64,000 bases of DNA from Corynebacterium coyleae (lineage in GTDB: Bacteria > Actinomycetota > Actinomycetes > Mycobacteriales > Mycobacteriaceae). The stretch lies in contig NZ_CP047198.1 in assembly GCF_030408635.1 (NCBI RefSeq), positions 992,001-1,056,000 of the forward strand. Direction: 5' to 3'. Positions 18,122 through 27,782 of the stretch are shown here, piece by piece (within the stretch, counting starts at the first letter, position 1; every line of letters starts with the position of its first letter). Made by a program: the position numbers and the translations under genes. Below the pieces are notes generated by a model, which saw nothing but the letters and a program-made list of their open reading frames with translations, was not told the DNA's origin and made no database searches.

Positions 18122-19339
18122 ATGAAAAGCCAGCCTCGAGTTCTCGCCATTGTCCTGGCCGGCGGGGAAGGCAAGCGCCTGTTTCCCCTGACGGCTGACC
18201 GTGCCAAACCCGCCGTTCCGTTCGGCGGCAACTACCGTTTGATCGATTTTGTGTTGTCGAATTTGGTCAACGCCGGCTATATGCGCATTGCGGTGTTGAC
18301 GCAGTACAAGTCGCACTCTCTGGACCGCCATGTGGCTACGGCGTGGAACATTTCTGGGCCAACGCAGCAGTACATTGCGTCGGTGCCGGCGCAGCAGCGT
18401 CGCGGGAAGCGTTGGTACAACGGGTCGGCGGATGCGATTGTGCAGTCGCTGAATCTCATTTACGACGACATGCCTGACTACGTCTTGGTCTTTGGCGCGG
18501 ACCACGTCTACCGGATGGATCCGTCGCAGATGGTTGAAGATCACATCGCTTCGGGTAAGGCTGCCACCGTGGCAGGCATTCGCGTGCCGCGTGCGGAGGC
18601 GAGCGCGTTCGGTTGCATCCAGGCCGACGATGACGGCACGATCACCGAGTTTTTGGAAAAGCCGGCCGACCCACCGGGTACCCCGGACGATCCGGAGATG
18701 ACGTTCGCATCGATGGGCAACTATTGCTTCTCTACCGAGGCGCTAATCCAGGCGCTGCTGGAGGACGAGCAGAACGAGGATTCCAGCCACGACATGGGCG
18801 GCGACATCATCCCGTACTTCGTCGCGCAGGGCGAGGCGAATGTGTACGACTTCTCCATCAACGGCGTGCCGGGCGCAACCGATCGTGACCGCGGCTACTG
18901 GCGCGATGTGGGCACGATTGATTCGTTCTACGAGGCCCACATGGATCTGATTTCCTCGCACCCGGTGTTCAACCTGTACAACAAGGCGTGGCCGATCCAC
19001 GCGACTGACGACGACAACCTGCCCCCGGCAAAGTTCGTCCTCGGTGGTATTGCGCAGGAGTCCATTGTGGCGTCCGGCTCGATCATTTCCGGTGCGACGG
19101 TGCGTAACTCGGTGCTGTCCACCGACGTGCGCATCGAAGAAGGCGCGACGGTGGAGGGCTCTGTGCTCATGCCGGGTGTGCGCGTGGGCAAGGGCGCGGT
19201 GGTGCGCCACTGCATCCTGGACAAGAACGTTTACGTCTCCGATGGGGAGACGGTCGGTGTGAACACGGAGCGCGACCGCGAGCGGTTCACGGTGTCCGAC
19301 GGGGGTGTTGTGGTCGTCGGTAAGAGCGAAGTTGTTTAG
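18122..19339 (+). CDS. glgC: Glucose-1-phosphate adenylyltransferase GlgC
   Basis: 405 residues, makes ADP-glucose from glucose-1-phosphate and ATP for glycogen synthesis. Seen: the nucleotide loop [13 protein letters not shown] near residue 15, [16 protein letters not shown] near 29, [10 protein letters not shown] near 122, FLEKP near 174 and a C-terminal left-handed beta-helix with hexapeptide repeats. The length is typical. The ATG at 18122 is chosen because the family N-terminus begins there and a -10 box sits 7 bases upstream. It overlaps the convergent methyltransferase by 4 bases. Confidence 0.95.
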   Translation: MKSQPRVLAIVLAGGEGKRLFPLTADRAKPAVPFGGNYRLIDFVLSNLVNAGYMRIAVLTQYKSHSLDRHVATAWNISGPTQQYIASVPAQQRRGKRWYNGSADAIVQSLNLIYDDMPDYVLVFGADHVYRMDPSQMVEDHIASGKAATVAGIRVPRAEASAFGCIQADDDGTITEFLEKPADPPGTPDDPEMTFASMGNYCFSTEALIQALLEDEQNEDSSHDMGGDIIPYFVAQGEANVYDFSINGVPGATDRDRGYWRDVGTIDSFYEAHMDLISSHPVFNLYNKAWPIHATDDDNLPPAKFVLGGIAQESIVASGSIISGATVRNSVLSTDVRIEEGATVEGSVLMPGVRVGKGAVVRHCILDKNVYVSDGETVGVNTERDRERFTVSDGGVVVVGKSEVV

Positions 19340-20025
19340 CCGATTTTGGTGATCAGCGTCAGGCCGCCGTCAAGCGGCAGACGCGCCACCGCGGCGCCTC
19401 GCTCGGCAGTCAGCGTATCGACGAACTCATCCGCCTCACGGGCGGCCTCTGTTTCGCGGTCGCGGCGGGTGGGGTCGGCCACGGTGCCGTCGAGAAGCGA
19501 ACCTGCAAGCACCAACGTGCCGCCCGGGGCCAGCAACGGCCAGGCGGCCTCGATGAGCGGGCGCAGTTCGACGGGGGAGACGTCTGCGTAGACGATCTGG
19601 TAGGCGTCGTTAGCCAAGCGCCCCATCACTTCGAGGGGACGTGCGGTGAGGAAACGCACACGCGACGGGCTAAACCCTGCGTTGCGCACCGCTTCCTTCG
19701 CGCCGGCCTGCAGTGCGGCTTCCGGCTCGATGCAGGTCATGGTGGCCTTCTCCGGCAGGCCTGCGAGCAGGTGCAAGCCCACAACACCGGCGGCCGGGGT
19801 CACCGCAACCGCACCCTGGGATGCGTTCGGGGTTGCCGCCGCGAGCACCGTCAACAGGTCGCCGACCACCGGGCTGGGTGCCGGGGTGCCGTTTTCGGCA
19901 GCGTCCTCGCGCGCTGCGCGCAAAGCTTCCGCAACCTGGTTGGAAAGGTGGCCGCCTTCGGTGGAACGGGCGGCGAGGTACGAGTTCATCTGGGTAAATG
20001 CGGTCTCACTCACACGCCACATCAT
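19336..20025 (-). CDS. O-methyltransferase (class I, SAM-dependent)
   Basis: About 229 residues, related to the catechol-type O-methyltransferase found next to sigE in mycobacteria (the Rv1220c position). A glycine-rich region near residue 75 ([17 protein letters not shown]), YADVSP near 145 and [11 protein letters not shown] near 167 outline the Rossmann core. Several SAM-site residues differ from the textbook motif. The start is uncertain: tandem ATGs at 20025/20022 and a GTG at 20013 are all possible. It is divergent from sigE and convergent with glgC. Confidence 0.8.
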   Translation of the reverse strand: MMWRVSETAFTQMNSYLAARSTEGGHLSNQVAEALRAAREDAAENGTPAPSPVVGDLLTVLAAATPNASQGAVAVTPAAGVVGLHLLAGLPEKATMTCIEPEAALQAGAKEAVRNAGFSPSRVRFLTARPLEVMGRLANDAYQIVYADVSPVELRPLIEAAWPLLAPGGTLVLAGSLLDGTVADPTRRDRETEAAREADEFVDTLTAERGAAVARLPLDGGLTLITKIG

Positions 20026-20100
20026 AGCCGTGTTGCGTTCACAGGATTCTGTTAACTGGTTGGCTGGCTTTGGGGCAGTGAGTCTGCGAAACTGTTGCGC

Positions 20101-20691
20101 ATGAGCACTGACGTTCCACTCACCGGTACCGCAGCGTTTGACGCAGGCCAGGCAGCAATGCCGACCTGGTCTGAACTGGTGAAAGAACATGCCGACAGTG
20201 TCTACCGCCTGGCGTTTCGCCTCTCCGGTAATCAGCACGACGCGGAAGATCTTACGCAAGAGACGTTCATGCGTGTGTTCCGCAACGTGAAGCAGTACCA
20301 GCCTGGAACATTCGAGGGGTGGCTGCACCGCATCACCACGAACCTGTTTTTGGATATGGTTCGTCGTCGCGCCAAGATCCGCATGGAGGCCCTGCCCGAG
20401 GATTACGAGCGCGTGCCCGGCACCGACATGACCCCGGAAGATGCGTACTCCGTGACCAACCTGGACCCTGCGTTGCAGAAGGCGTTGGACGATCTGAAGC
20501 CGGAGTTCCGCGTGGCCGTGGTCCTGTGTGATGTGGTGGGGATGAGCTACGAGGAGATCGCTGAAACCCTCGGAGTGAAGATGGGTACTGTACGATCGCG
20601 TATCCACCGTGGTCGCGCGCAGATGCGCGAGTCGTTGGAGAAGCAAGCCCTCCACAGCGCCGCCGCGAAGGAACTTATCCGCGCCCGGTAG
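20101..20691 (+). CDS. sigE: ECF sigma factor SigE
   Basis: 196 residues. Region 2 is visible with [24 protein letters not shown] near residues 35-58 (two fragments of the standard motif) and a [13 protein letters not shown] segment near 76. Region 4 is near 140-180, with [20 protein letters not shown] as the helix-turn-helix. SigE in corynebacteria directs the surface-stress response. It lies 19 bases before its anti-sigma factor and two genes before tatB, the standard sigE-cseE-tatB order. The promoter was not recognised; no clear GGAAT/GTT pair was found. Confidence 0.93.
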   Translation: MSTDVPLTGTAAFDAGQAAMPTWSELVKEHADSVYRLAFRLSGNQHDAEDLTQETFMRVFRNVKQYQPGTFEGWLHRITTNLFLDMVRRRAKIRMEALPEDYERVPGTDMTPEDAYSVTNLDPALQKALDDLKPEFRVAVVLCDVVGMSYEEIAETLGVKMGTVRSRIHRGRAQMRESLEKQALHSAAAKELIRAR

Positions 20692-20710
20692 CAGGGAAGG
20701 AGTCGGCGCC

Positions 20711-21031
20711 GTGACCAGGTTTAACTCCACCGATCATCTCAATCCGGAGGCGATTGCCGCCTATGTGGACGGCGAGTTGTCCAAGGCTGCCACCGTGCGC
20801 GCCGAGCGGCACCTGCGGTTGTGTGGGGAGTGTTGTGAGGAAGTTCAGGCGCAGCGGGGGACGTCGCAGCGTCTGCAGGTGTGTAATTCCTCCGACATGC
20901 ACGCCCCGGCGTCGCTTGTGGAGCGACTGGCGATGCTTTGCGACGAAGACGTGACCGACACCCCCGAAACCCCCAAGGGGATCCGGAGCCGAGTGGAGTC
21001 TGTGATTCGCTCGCTGACGCACCGTGAGTAA
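20711..21031 (+). CDS. cseE: Zinc-type anti-sigma factor CseE
   Basis: 106 residues, partner of SigE. The ZAS motif is visible as a His-x3-Cys-x2-Cys (ERHLRLCGECC) near residues 34-44, preceded by the NPEAIAAYVDGELS helix typical of zinc anti-sigma domains. There is no membrane segment, so it is a cytoplasmic redox- or stress-sensing inhibitor. GTG 20711 has a strong GGAAGGAG ribosome site 10 bases upstream; the upstream frame is inside sigE. Confidence 0.9.
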   Translation: MTRFNSTDHLNPEAIAAYVDGELSKAATVRAERHLRLCGECCEEVQAQRGTSQRLQVCNSSDMHAPASLVERLAMLCDEDVTDTPETPKGIRSRVESVIRSLTHRE

Positions 21032-21041
21032 GGTGAGTTAG

Positions 21042-21428
21042 GTGTTTTCTAGCATCGGTTGGGGCGAGATTTTCTTCATCCTGATCATCGGGTTGATCGT
21101 GATCGGGCCCGAACGCCTGCCTTCTGTCGTCGAGGATGTGCGCGCCGCGATCTATGCGGCCAAGAAAGCGATCAACAACGCCAAGGCGGAACTCAATGGT
21201 GAACTGGGGGAGTTCGAGGAGTTTAAGAAGCCGATCGATACTGTCTCGCGCTATGCGGCGATGGGGCCGAAGCGTGCGATGGCGAAGGTGTTGTTCGAAG
21301 ACGACGACCCCAGCGAGCCTCCAGCGCCGAAGACACCACCACAGGCGCCGCCGCAACAACAAATGCGCCCCGAGCCGCGCGGTACGCAGCCGGAGCGCAA
21401 AGGGTTCTCCTGGGAGGACGTTATTTAA
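21042..21428 (+). CDS. tatB: Twin-arginine translocase subunit TatB
   Basis: 128 residues. Short N-terminal membrane helix (residues 7-23) with the IGPERLP hinge, then an amphipathic helix and a long polar Pro/Gln-rich tail. That is the TatB layout rather than TatA. TatB forms the substrate receptor with TatC for export of folded proteins. The start is GTG at 21042, 10 bases after cseE. It converges with mrp and overlaps it by 8 bases. Confidence 0.9.
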   Translation: MFSSIGWGEIFFILIIGLIVIGPERLPSVVEDVRAAIYAAKKAINNAKAELNGELGEFEEFKKPIDTVSRYAAMGPKRAMAKVLFEDDDPSEPPAPKTPPQAPPQQQMRPEPRGTQPERKGFSWEDVI

Positions 21429-22557
21429 CCTGCGGGTTCAGGCTCTTGCCTGCCAGTGAGTTCGGGCGCACCTTTAGCTTGTCGACGATCTCAAGCACCG
21501 CCTTGGCCGCCGGCGACTCCGGATCGGAGATGACAACCGGGGTGCCAGTATCGCCGTGTTCACGCAGCTTCGGGTCCAGTGGCACGGAGCCGAGTAGTTT
21601 CACATCGGAATCGGTCAGCTGGGTCAGGCGCTCGGCGACGTGCTCGCCGCCGCCCTCGCCGAAGATGTTGAGTACCGTGCCGTCCGGCATGGTCATGCCC
21701 GACATGTTTTCGATCACGCCGGCGATCTTCTGATCAGTCTGCTGGGCAATCGTGCCGGCGCGCTCCGCGACTTCGGCTGCCGCAGCCTGAGGGGTGGTGA
21801 TGATCAGCAGCTCCGCGTTTGGCACCAACTGTGCGACGGTGATCGCAACATCACCCGTTCCCGGCGGCAAATCCATAAACAGCACGTCCAGGTCGCCCCA
21901 GTACACGTCACCCAAGAACTGCTGGATCGCACGGGTGAGCATCGGACCACGCCACACGATAGGGGCGTTGCCTTCTACGAACTGTCCCACCGAGATGTGA
22001 CGGACGCCGTGGGCGATAGGGGGCATGATCATTTCGTCGACAAGCGTGGGGCCCTGCTCCTCAGAACCCATCAAGCCTGGCACGGAGTGGCCGTAGATAT
22101 CAGCATCCACAATGCCCACCGTCAGGCCCTGGGCTGCCATCGCGGTAGCCAGGTTGACCGTCATCGACGACTTACCCACGCCACCCTTGCCGGAAGCCAC
22201 CGCGATAACGCGCGTGCGCGTATCCGGATCTGCGAACGGGATAGCCGGGCCGGTCTGCTCGCCACGAAGTTTCTGGGCAAGCGCTCGGCGCTGCTCGTCG
22301 CTCATGGTGTGCAGCGTGACGCTCACGTTGCCAACCCCGTCGAGCTCCTCGACCACGGCGCGTACATTCGACTCGATGGTGTCGCGCATGGGGCAGCCCG
22401 CGATCGTGAGATAAATACCGACCGCAACATCGTTGCCGTCGATGGTGACCGATTCCACCATGTCGAGCTCCGTGATCGGTTTGCCGATCTCCGGATCCTC
22501 AACGCGCGAAAGCGCCTCGTGGACATCGCTTTCCAAAATCTGATGTTCAGTAGCCAT
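21421..22557 (-). CDS. mrp: Mrp/ApbC-type Fe-S cluster carrier ATPase
   Basis: 378 residues. N-terminal MIP18/DUF59 domain (about 8-85) with the conserved AGCPMRD cysteine, then a MinD-like P-loop ATPase with the deviant Walker A SGKGGVGKSS near residue 118 and switch motifs DADIYGHS and DLPPGTGD. Near residue 280 the usual Cys-x-x-Cys that bridges the cluster is absent and reads MPDGT, a form I associate with actinobacterial Mrp. ATG 22557 is chosen by family start and by the promoter at 22567-22572. Overlaps tatB convergently. Confidence 0.9.
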   Translation of the reverse strand: MATEHQILESDVHEALSRVEDPEIGKPITELDMVESVTIDGNDVAVGIYLTIAGCPMRDTIESNVRAVVEELDGVGNVSVTLHTMSDEQRRALAQKLRGEQTGPAIPFADPDTRTRVIAVASGKGGVGKSSMTVNLATAMAAQGLTVGIVDADIYGHSVPGLMGSEEQGPTLVDEMIMPPIAHGVRHISVGQFVEGNAPIVWRGPMLTRAIQQFLGDVYWGDLDVLFMDLPPGTGDVAITVAQLVPNAELLIITTPQAAAAEVAERAGTIAQQTDQKIAGVIENMSGMTMPDGTVLNIFGEGGGEHVAERLTQLTDSDVKLLGSVPLDPKLREHGDTGTPVVISDPESPAAKAVLEIVDKLKVRPNSLAGKSLNPQVK

Positions 22558-22566
22558 TGCCACCGA

Positions 22567-22572
22567 ATTATA
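22567..22572 (-). promoter_or_regulatory. Perfect TATAAT -10 box of mrp
   Basis: TATAAT on the minus strand, 9 bases before the mrp ATG, so the 5' leader would be only two or three bases. It lies back to back with the -10 box of the stress-protein gene at 22604-22609. Confidence 0.55.
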
Positions 22573-22603
22573 CGGCCGTTCCTGGGTGATTTTGGAATCC
22601 CGA

Positions 22604-22609
22604 TACACT
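22604..22609 (+). promoter_or_regulatory. Putative -10 box, leaderless, of the stress-protein gene
   Basis: TACACT followed by 7 bases and the ATG at 22617, with no ribosome site. Same leaderless geometry as elsewhere in the window. Confidence 0.5.
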
Positions 22610-22616
22610 ACGCAAC

Positions 22617-23144
22617 ATGACTCAACCCATGAACCCGTCGTTGAACAAGGCTCTCGGCGCAACAGAAGTGCCTACCGGCTGGCCAGTTGGCAGCTTCACC
22701 ACCTACGCCGAGGCTCAACGCGCAGTGGACAACTTGTCCGACAGAGAATTCCCTGTAGAGAAACTTTCCATCGTCGGCGTAGACCTGATGCAGGTAGAGA
22801 AAATCACTGGCCGACTCACCTGGCCGAAGGTACTGGGCACCGGTGCGCTGTCTGGTCTGTGGATGGGCCTGTTCTTCGGCCTGCTGCTCTCGTTGATCTC
22901 TGTTCCGGGCGCTGGCCTGAGCATGTTCGTGTGGGCCATTGTCATCGGTGCGATCTTCGGTGCTGTGGCCTCCGCAGTGGCGTACGCATTTACCGGTGGC
23001 AAGCGCGACTTCGCGTCTGCAACCACCATCGTGGCTGGCCGCTACGACGTGCTGTGTGAGCCGGATGCTGCGCCGCAGGCCCGCGACATGATCGCACAAG
23101 CCGGCGGTCGCACTCCCGGCTCTGACAACGTCATCGGTGAGTAG
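22617..23144 (+). CDS. General stress protein 17M-domain membrane protein
   Basis: 175 residues. The N-terminal part (about 25-62) has the general-stress 17M pattern, GSFTTYAEAQRAVDNLSD followed by a hydrophobic strand. Two membrane helices (about 78-98 and 103-124) with glycine-rich faces follow, then a soluble tail. Proteins of this type are usually annotated as putative transmembrane stress proteins. It lies 6 bases before a lipoprotein gene and is probably co-transcribed with it. Confidence 0.8.
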   Translation: MTQPMNPSLNKALGATEVPTGWPVGSFTTYAEAQRAVDNLSDREFPVEKLSIVGVDLMQVEKITGRLTWPKVLGTGALSGLWMGLFFGLLLSLISVPGAGLSMFVWAIVIGAIFGAVASAVAYAFTGGKRDFASATTIVAGRYDVLCEPDAAPQARDMIAQAGGRTPGSDNVIGE

Positions 23145-23150
23145 CAGACC

Positions 23151-23861
23151 ATGAAGACACACCACCAGTTCGTTGCAGCCGCAGCCATGTGCACAGCCGC
23201 GGTTGCGCTTTCTAGCTGCGCGTCAGAGGACAACATTTACACCCAGGCGCGCCCGGAGAAGGCTGACATCGCCATTGCTATCGACGGCGCCTCCAACGAA
23301 CAGATCGTGCTGGGGGAGATTTACAGCCGCGTCCTCAAAGGACAAGGTCGGCCGACGAGCGTGACCTCAGTGACGGGGCTGGATGACGCGCCGACGCTTG
23401 AGGTGTTGCGTGAGCAGCCGATTGACTTCGTCGTCACGTGCACTGGGCGTCTGCTCGAAGAGTCGGACCCGAAGGCCGCCAAGGAGCTAGCGGGCGGCGA
23501 TGTTACCGATGGCGCATATACCGACGAGGTCTATGGGGCCGCTGTCGCCGCCATGCCGGGGGATATGCGCACCGTCGACCCGTCACCCGCCCAAGCGTGC
23601 GGAGAGAGCGAACTGTCGCAAAACGTCATCCCGGTGTTCCATAAAGGCACCTTCGACCGCGGTGAGATCAACCGCCTGAACTTCATCACCCGCGTGCTGT
23701 CCACTGACCGTCTCGAGGAGATGGCGGAAGAAGTGGACAAGGGTGCCACGGTGGAGGATGCGATTGCGGAGTGGATGATCGAATACGCCCAAATCGACGT
23801 CCACCAGGACACCCCGGCAGACCCGGAGGATGTGATCGACCCGGACTCTGCGTCCAAATAA
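23151..23861 (+). CDS. Lipoprotein related to OpuAC-type binding proteins
   Basis: 236 residues. Signal peptide with lipobox LSSC at about residues 21-24. The mature part begins with an IAIAIDGASNEQIVLGEIYSR-type stretch (split here: IAIAIDGASN, then EQIVLGEIYS) that resembles glycine-betaine/choline-binding (OpuAC) domains, then FVVTCTGRLLEES and an acidic tail. No ABC permease or ATPase gene is next to it. It may be a free-standing sensor or a binding protein serving transporters elsewhere. Follows the stress-protein gene by 6 bases. Confidence 0.75.
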   Translation: MKTHHQFVAAAAMCTAAVALSSCASEDNIYTQARPEKADIAIAIDGASNEQIVLGEIYSRVLKGQGRPTSVTSVTGLDDAPTLEVLREQPIDFVVTCTGRLLEESDPKAAKELAGGDVTDGAYTDEVYGAAVAAMPGDMRTVDPSPAQACGESELSQNVIPVFHKGTFDRGEINRLNFITRVLSTDRLEEMAEEVDKGATVEDAIAEWMIEYAQIDVHQDTPADPEDVIDPDSASK

Positions 23862-23870
23862 CCACATAGC

Positions 23871-23913
23871 AAAAACTCCGGCCCGGCTTTTCACAAGCCG
23901 GGCCGGAGTTTTT
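23871..23913. terminator. Strong bidirectional terminator between lipoprotein and odhA
   Basis: Perfect 19-base stem (23871-23889 with 23895-23913) and a 5-base loop. The arms start with AAAAA and end with TTTTT, so a T-run follows on either strand. It ends both the plus-strand lipoprotein unit and the minus-strand odhA gene. Confidence 0.92.
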
Positions 23914-23924
23914 AGGTGTGCAGG

Positions 23925-26900
23925 TTAGTCAGCGAATGCTTCCTCAAGCAGCTGCTTTTCTTCCTGCTGGTGCACCTTGGCCACACCGGTTGCGGTGGTG
24001 GACTGTGCACGGCGGGACACGCGGACCATTTCCGGCATGTCCGGGATCAGGGTGCGCAGGTGCTCGTTGTAGAACGGCCATGCGCCCTGGTTTGCCGGCT
24101 CGTCCTGAACCCAGCGGATCTCCTTGGCGTTCGGGTAGTTCTTGAACGCATCCGACAGGCGGTTGAACGGGATCGGGTGGAGCATCTCCACGCGGACGAT
24201 CGCAATGTCGTCGCGGCCGTCCTTCTGACGCTTCTTGTCCAGCTCCCAGTAGATCTTGCCGGAGCACAGCATGATGGTCTTCACCTTGTCAGTGTCGGCG
24301 ATCTTCTTGTTGCCACGCTCGACGAAGTTCGGGTCGTCGATGACGGACTGGAAGCGGTTGACCTCGATGAAGTCAGACGGCTGGGACACTGCTGCCTTGT
24401 TGCGCAGCATGGACTTCGGGGTGAAGACGACCAGCGGACGCTTCATCTCGCCGAGAGCCTGGCGACGCAGCAGGTGGAAGTGGTTAGCCGGAGTGGACGG
24501 CTGGGCGATGGTCATGGAGCCTTCGGCGACGAGCTGCAGGTAGCGCTCGATGCGTGCGGAGGAGTGGTCCGGACCCTGGCCCTCGTAGCCGTGCGGCAGC
24601 AGGGAGATCAGGGAGGACACTTCGCCCCACTTGGTCTCGGAGGAGGACAGGTATTCGTCGATAATCGTCTGGGCGCCGTTGGCAAAGTCGCCGAACTGTG
24701 CTTCCCAAGCGACGACGGCGTCCTTGTTGCCAAGGGTGTAGCCGTACTCGAAGCCCATGCCTGCGTACTCGGTCAGTGCGGAGTTGTAGACCTGGAACTG
24801 GCCGCCGTTGCCGGCTTCCTGCGCGTTGTGGTCGAGCGGGTTGAACGGCTCGGCGTTGTCAGGGTTGTACAGCACTGCGTGACGCTGGGTAAAGGTACCG
24901 CGCTGGCAGTCCTCACCGGCGAGGCGGACGAACTTGCCCTGCTCAGCCAGGGAACCGAAGGCGAGCAGTTCGCCCCAGCCCCAGTCGATGTCGCCGTCGG
25001 TGAACGAGCCGCCGCGCTTGGACAGGACGGACTTGAGACGCTTGTTCGGGGTGAAGTCCTCCGGCAGGTTGGCGTACGCGTCTGCGAGGCGCTTGAACTG
25101 CTCTTCGGAGATGTTCGTGTCCAGGCCGCGGGTGAGCTTCTGGGAATCGGTGATACCGGTCTGCTCGCTCGGCTGGCCCTTTTCGGACTTCACGTCGGTG
25201 AAGACGGCGTCGAGCTGGTCGTGGAAGTCCTGTGCGGCCTTCTCTGCGTCTTCCTGGGTGATGTCGCCACGGCCGATGAGGTCCTGGGTGTAGCGGGTAC
25301 GCACCGACGGGTGGTTGTTGATGCGCTCGTACATGACCGGCTGGGTCACGGTCGGGTCATCAGCCTCGTTGTGGCCGCGCAGGCGGTAGCAGATGAGGTC
25401 GATGAAGACGTCCTTGCCAAACTCGCGGCGGTACTCGGTAGCGAGCTGCGCAACCCATGCGGCTGCCTCCGGGTCGTCGCCGTTGACGTGGAACACCGGG
25501 CAGTCGAAGCCCTTGGCCAGGTCGGTGGCGTAGTAGGAGGAACGGCCGGAATCCGGGGTGGTGGTGAAGCCGATCTGGTTGTTCACCACGATGTGGATGG
25601 TGCCGCCGACGGTGTAGCCCGGCAGGCGGGACAGGTTCAGGGTCTCCTGGACGATGCCCAGACCGGTGAACGATGCGTCGCCGTGGAGCATAAGCGGAAC
25701 GACCGGGTGGTCTTCGCGGCCCTTGGTGGCCTTGATCTGGTCTTCCTTGGCGCGCGCCATACCGACGAGCACCGGGTCGACTGCCTCAAGGTGGGACGGG
25801 TTCGCAGCCAGGGAGACCTTGATCTCGCCGTCGCCGAACATCTGGATGTGCTCGCCCTCGAAGCCGAGGTGGTACTTCACGTCGCCGGAGCCACCCTGCT
25901 GGGCTGCGCGCATGTTGCCTTCGAACTCGTTGAAAATCGTTGCAACTGGCTTGCCCACGATGTTGAACAGGACGTTCAGGCGGCCACGGTGCGGCATGCC
26001 GATGACAACCTCTTCCAGGCCCTGGCCTGCAGCGGTGTCGATGATGGCGTCCATCAGCGGGATGAGGGTCTCTGCGCCCTCGAGGGAGAAGCGCTTCTGG
26101 CCGAGGTACTTCGTCTGCAGGAAGTTCTCAAAGGCCTCAGCGGCGTTGAGCTTCTGCAGGATGTACTTCTGCTCTGCACCGGTCGGCTTGGGCATGCCAG
26201 CTTCGACGCGGTCGCGCAGCCATTCGCGCTCGTCGCGGTCCAAGATGTGGGAGTACTCGGAGCCGACCTTGAGGGTGTAGGAGGAGCGCAGGCGCGCCAT
26301 AACCTCGCGCAGCGTCATCTGCTCCTTGCCGCCGAAGCCACCGACGTGGAAGGTGCGGTCCAGGTCCCACAGGGTCAGGCCGTGGGTTTCCATGAGCAGG
26401 TCACGGGAATCCGGCTTCGGCAGGCCCGGCTGGTGCCACTGCAGCGGGTTGGTGTCAGCGATGAGGTGGCCGCGGGAGCGGTATGCCTCGATGAGCTGCA
26501 TGACACGGGTGTCCTTGTTGATGCCCGTGTTCGGAAGATCCTGTGCCCAGCGCAGCGGGGAGTACGGGATCTGCATGGACTGGAAGATTTCGTCCCAGAA
26601 CTTGTCGTCGATAAGCAGCTGCGAAATGTCGCGCAGGAACTCGCCGGACTCTGCACCCTGGATGACGCGGTGGTCGTAGGTGGAGGTCAGCGTGACCAGC
26701 TTGCCAACGCCGAGCTCAGCGAGGCGGTCCTCGGAAGCGCCGGCGAACTCTGCCGGGTAGTCCATAGCGCCAACGCCGACGATGGTGCCCTGGCCCTTGG
26801 TCAGGCGCGGGATGGAGTGGCGGGTGCCGATGCCGCCCGGGTTGGTGAGCTGGATGGTGACACCGGAGAAGTCATCCATGGTCAGCTTGCCGTCGCGTGC

Positions 26901-27659
26901 ACGAGCGACGATGTCCTCGTATGCGTCAACGAACTCGGAGAAGGACTTCTTCTCGCACTCCTTGATCGCAGCGACGACGAGGGAGCGGGAACCGTTCTTG
27001 CCCGGAAGGTCGATAGCCAGGCCGAGGTTGACGTTCTCTGGCTGGATGGCGAAGGACTTGTTGCCGTCCTCCTTGTAGTTCTTGTTCATGTCCGGGTGCA
27101 GCTTCGTCGCCAGGACGATGGCGTAGCCCAGGATGTGGGTGAAGGAGACCTTGCCGCCACGGGTGCGCTTGAGATGGTCGTTAATCAGCGCGCGGTTCTC
27201 AAACATGAGCTTGACCGGCATGTCTCGCACGGTCGTCGCCGTCGGCACCTCGAGCGACTCGTTCATGTTCTTCGCAATCGCACGGAATGCGCCCTTGAGC
27301 TGGAACTCGCCCGGCTCGACCTCGACCTGTGCGATCTTGTCCAGCGGGGAGGCCTTCGGCTTCGGCAGGGTGCGCTGCGGGCGGTTAGAGACCTTTGCTG
27401 CGGCCTCGTCGACCTTGGTCTCGCGACCATCCTGCGAAGGTGCGCCGGTGGAACGGGCAACCTTCGGGTCGGTCTTCGCCTGGCTTGCACCTGCCTGCGA
27501 AGGGGTGACGTTGGACGTGCCATTAGCGGTCTTCGGTGCACCCTTTTTCTCAAACAGTTCACGCCATTCGGCGTCGACCGAGTTCGGGTCGTCCTTGTAC
27601 TGCTGGAACATCTCGTCAACCAGCCAGCTGTTCTGGCCGAACGTGTTTTCGCTGCTCAC
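23925..27659 (-). CDS. odhA: 2-oxoglutarate dehydrogenase E2/E1 fusion (OdhA/KGD)
   Basis: 1244 residues. An E1-type N-terminal tail (about 1-40) is followed by a low-complexity linker, then a succinyltransferase-like E2 catalytic domain without lipoyl domain (about 110-350, ending in YDHRVIQGAESG). Then comes the thiamine-diphosphate E1 domain with GMPHRGRLNVL and the GDASFTGLG...NN cofactor site. This is the corynebacterial/mycobacterial fusion that works with PDH subunits and is inhibited by OdhI. The start is GTG 27659. A purine-rich GAAGGAAGG lies upstream, rather far (about 12 bases). A stable terminator follows the stop. Confidence 0.96.
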   Translation of the reverse strand: MSSENTFGQNSWLVDEMFQQYKDDPNSVDAEWRELFEKKGAPKTANGTSNVTPSQAGASQAKTDPKVARSTGAPSQDGRETKVDEAAAKVSNRPQRTLPKPKASPLDKIAQVEVEPGEFQLKGAFRAIAKNMNESLEVPTATTVRDMPVKLMFENRALINDHLKRTRGGKVSFTHILGYAIVLATKLHPDMNKNYKEDGNKSFAIQPENVNLGLAIDLPGKNGSRSLVVAAIKECEKKSFSEFVDAYEDIVARARDGKLTMDDFSGVTIQLTNPGGIGTRHSIPRLTKGQGTIVGVGAMDYPAEFAGASEDRLAELGVGKLVTLTSTYDHRVIQGAESGEFLRDISQLLIDDKFWDEIFQSMQIPYSPLRWAQDLPNTGINKDTRVMQLIEAYRSRGHLIADTNPLQWHQPGLPKPDSRDLLMETHGLTLWDLDRTFHVGGFGGKEQMTLREVMARLRSSYTLKVGSEYSHILDRDEREWLRDRVEAGMPKPTGAEQKYILQKLNAAEAFENFLQTKYLGQKRFSLEGAETLIPLMDAIIDTAAGQGLEEVVIGMPHRGRLNVLFNIVGKPVATIFNEFEGNMRAAQQGGSGDVKYHLGFEGEHIQMFGDGEIKVSLAANPSHLEAVDPVLVGMARAKEDQIKATKGREDHPVVPLMLHGDASFTGLGIVQETLNLSRLPGYTVGGTIHIVVNNQIGFTTTPDSGRSSYYATDLAKGFDCPVFHVNGDDPEAAAWVAQLATEYRREFGKDVFIDLICYRLRGHNEADDPTVTQPVMYERINNHPSVRTRYTQDLIGRGDITQEDAEKAAQDFHDQLDAVFTDVKSEKGQPSEQTGITDSQKLTRGLDTNISEEQFKRLADAYANLPEDFTPNKRLKSVLSKRGGSFTDGDIDWGWGELLAFGSLAEQGKFVRLAGEDCQRGTFTQRHAVLYNPDNAEPFNPLDHNAQEAGNGGQFQVYNSALTEYAGMGFEYGYTLGNKDAVVAWEAQFGDFANGAQTIIDEYLSSSETKWGEVSSLISLLPHGYEGQGPDHSSARIERYLQLVAEGSMTIAQPSTPANHFHLLRRQALGEMKRPLVVFTPKSMLRNKAAVSQPSDFIEVNRFQSVIDDPNFVERGNKKIADTDKVKTIMLCSGKIYWELDKKRQKDGRDDIAIVRVEMLHPIPFNRLSDAFKNYPNAKEIRWVQDEPANQGAWPFYNEHLRTLIPDMPEMVRVSRRAQSTTATGVAKVHQQEEKQLLEEAFAD

Positions 27660-27782
27660 GGCAGGTTCTCGCCTTCCTTCTGTTTCGATTTCGCGGAACG
27701 TTTCTTTGACTGTAATCGTCCGCGCTGATATGGCGCGAACTTGGGTTGTTCCTGTCCACGGGGTTTCCGTCTTTCACCCCCG

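Noticed and set aside
20026-20100. Autoregulated SigE/SigH promoter before sigE
   Set aside because: A GGATT is present, but no GTT-type -10 at the right spacing was found.
20026-20730. Upstream extension of the O-methyltransferase frame through sigE
   Set aside because: Antisense to sigE, His/Arg-rich, no methyltransferase sequence.
23916-27728. 1270-codon open frame on the plus strand opposite odhA
   Set aside because: Mirror frame of the highly biased odhA gene; its Val/Leu/Asp/Arg-rich product has no recognisable domain and odhA is unmistakable.
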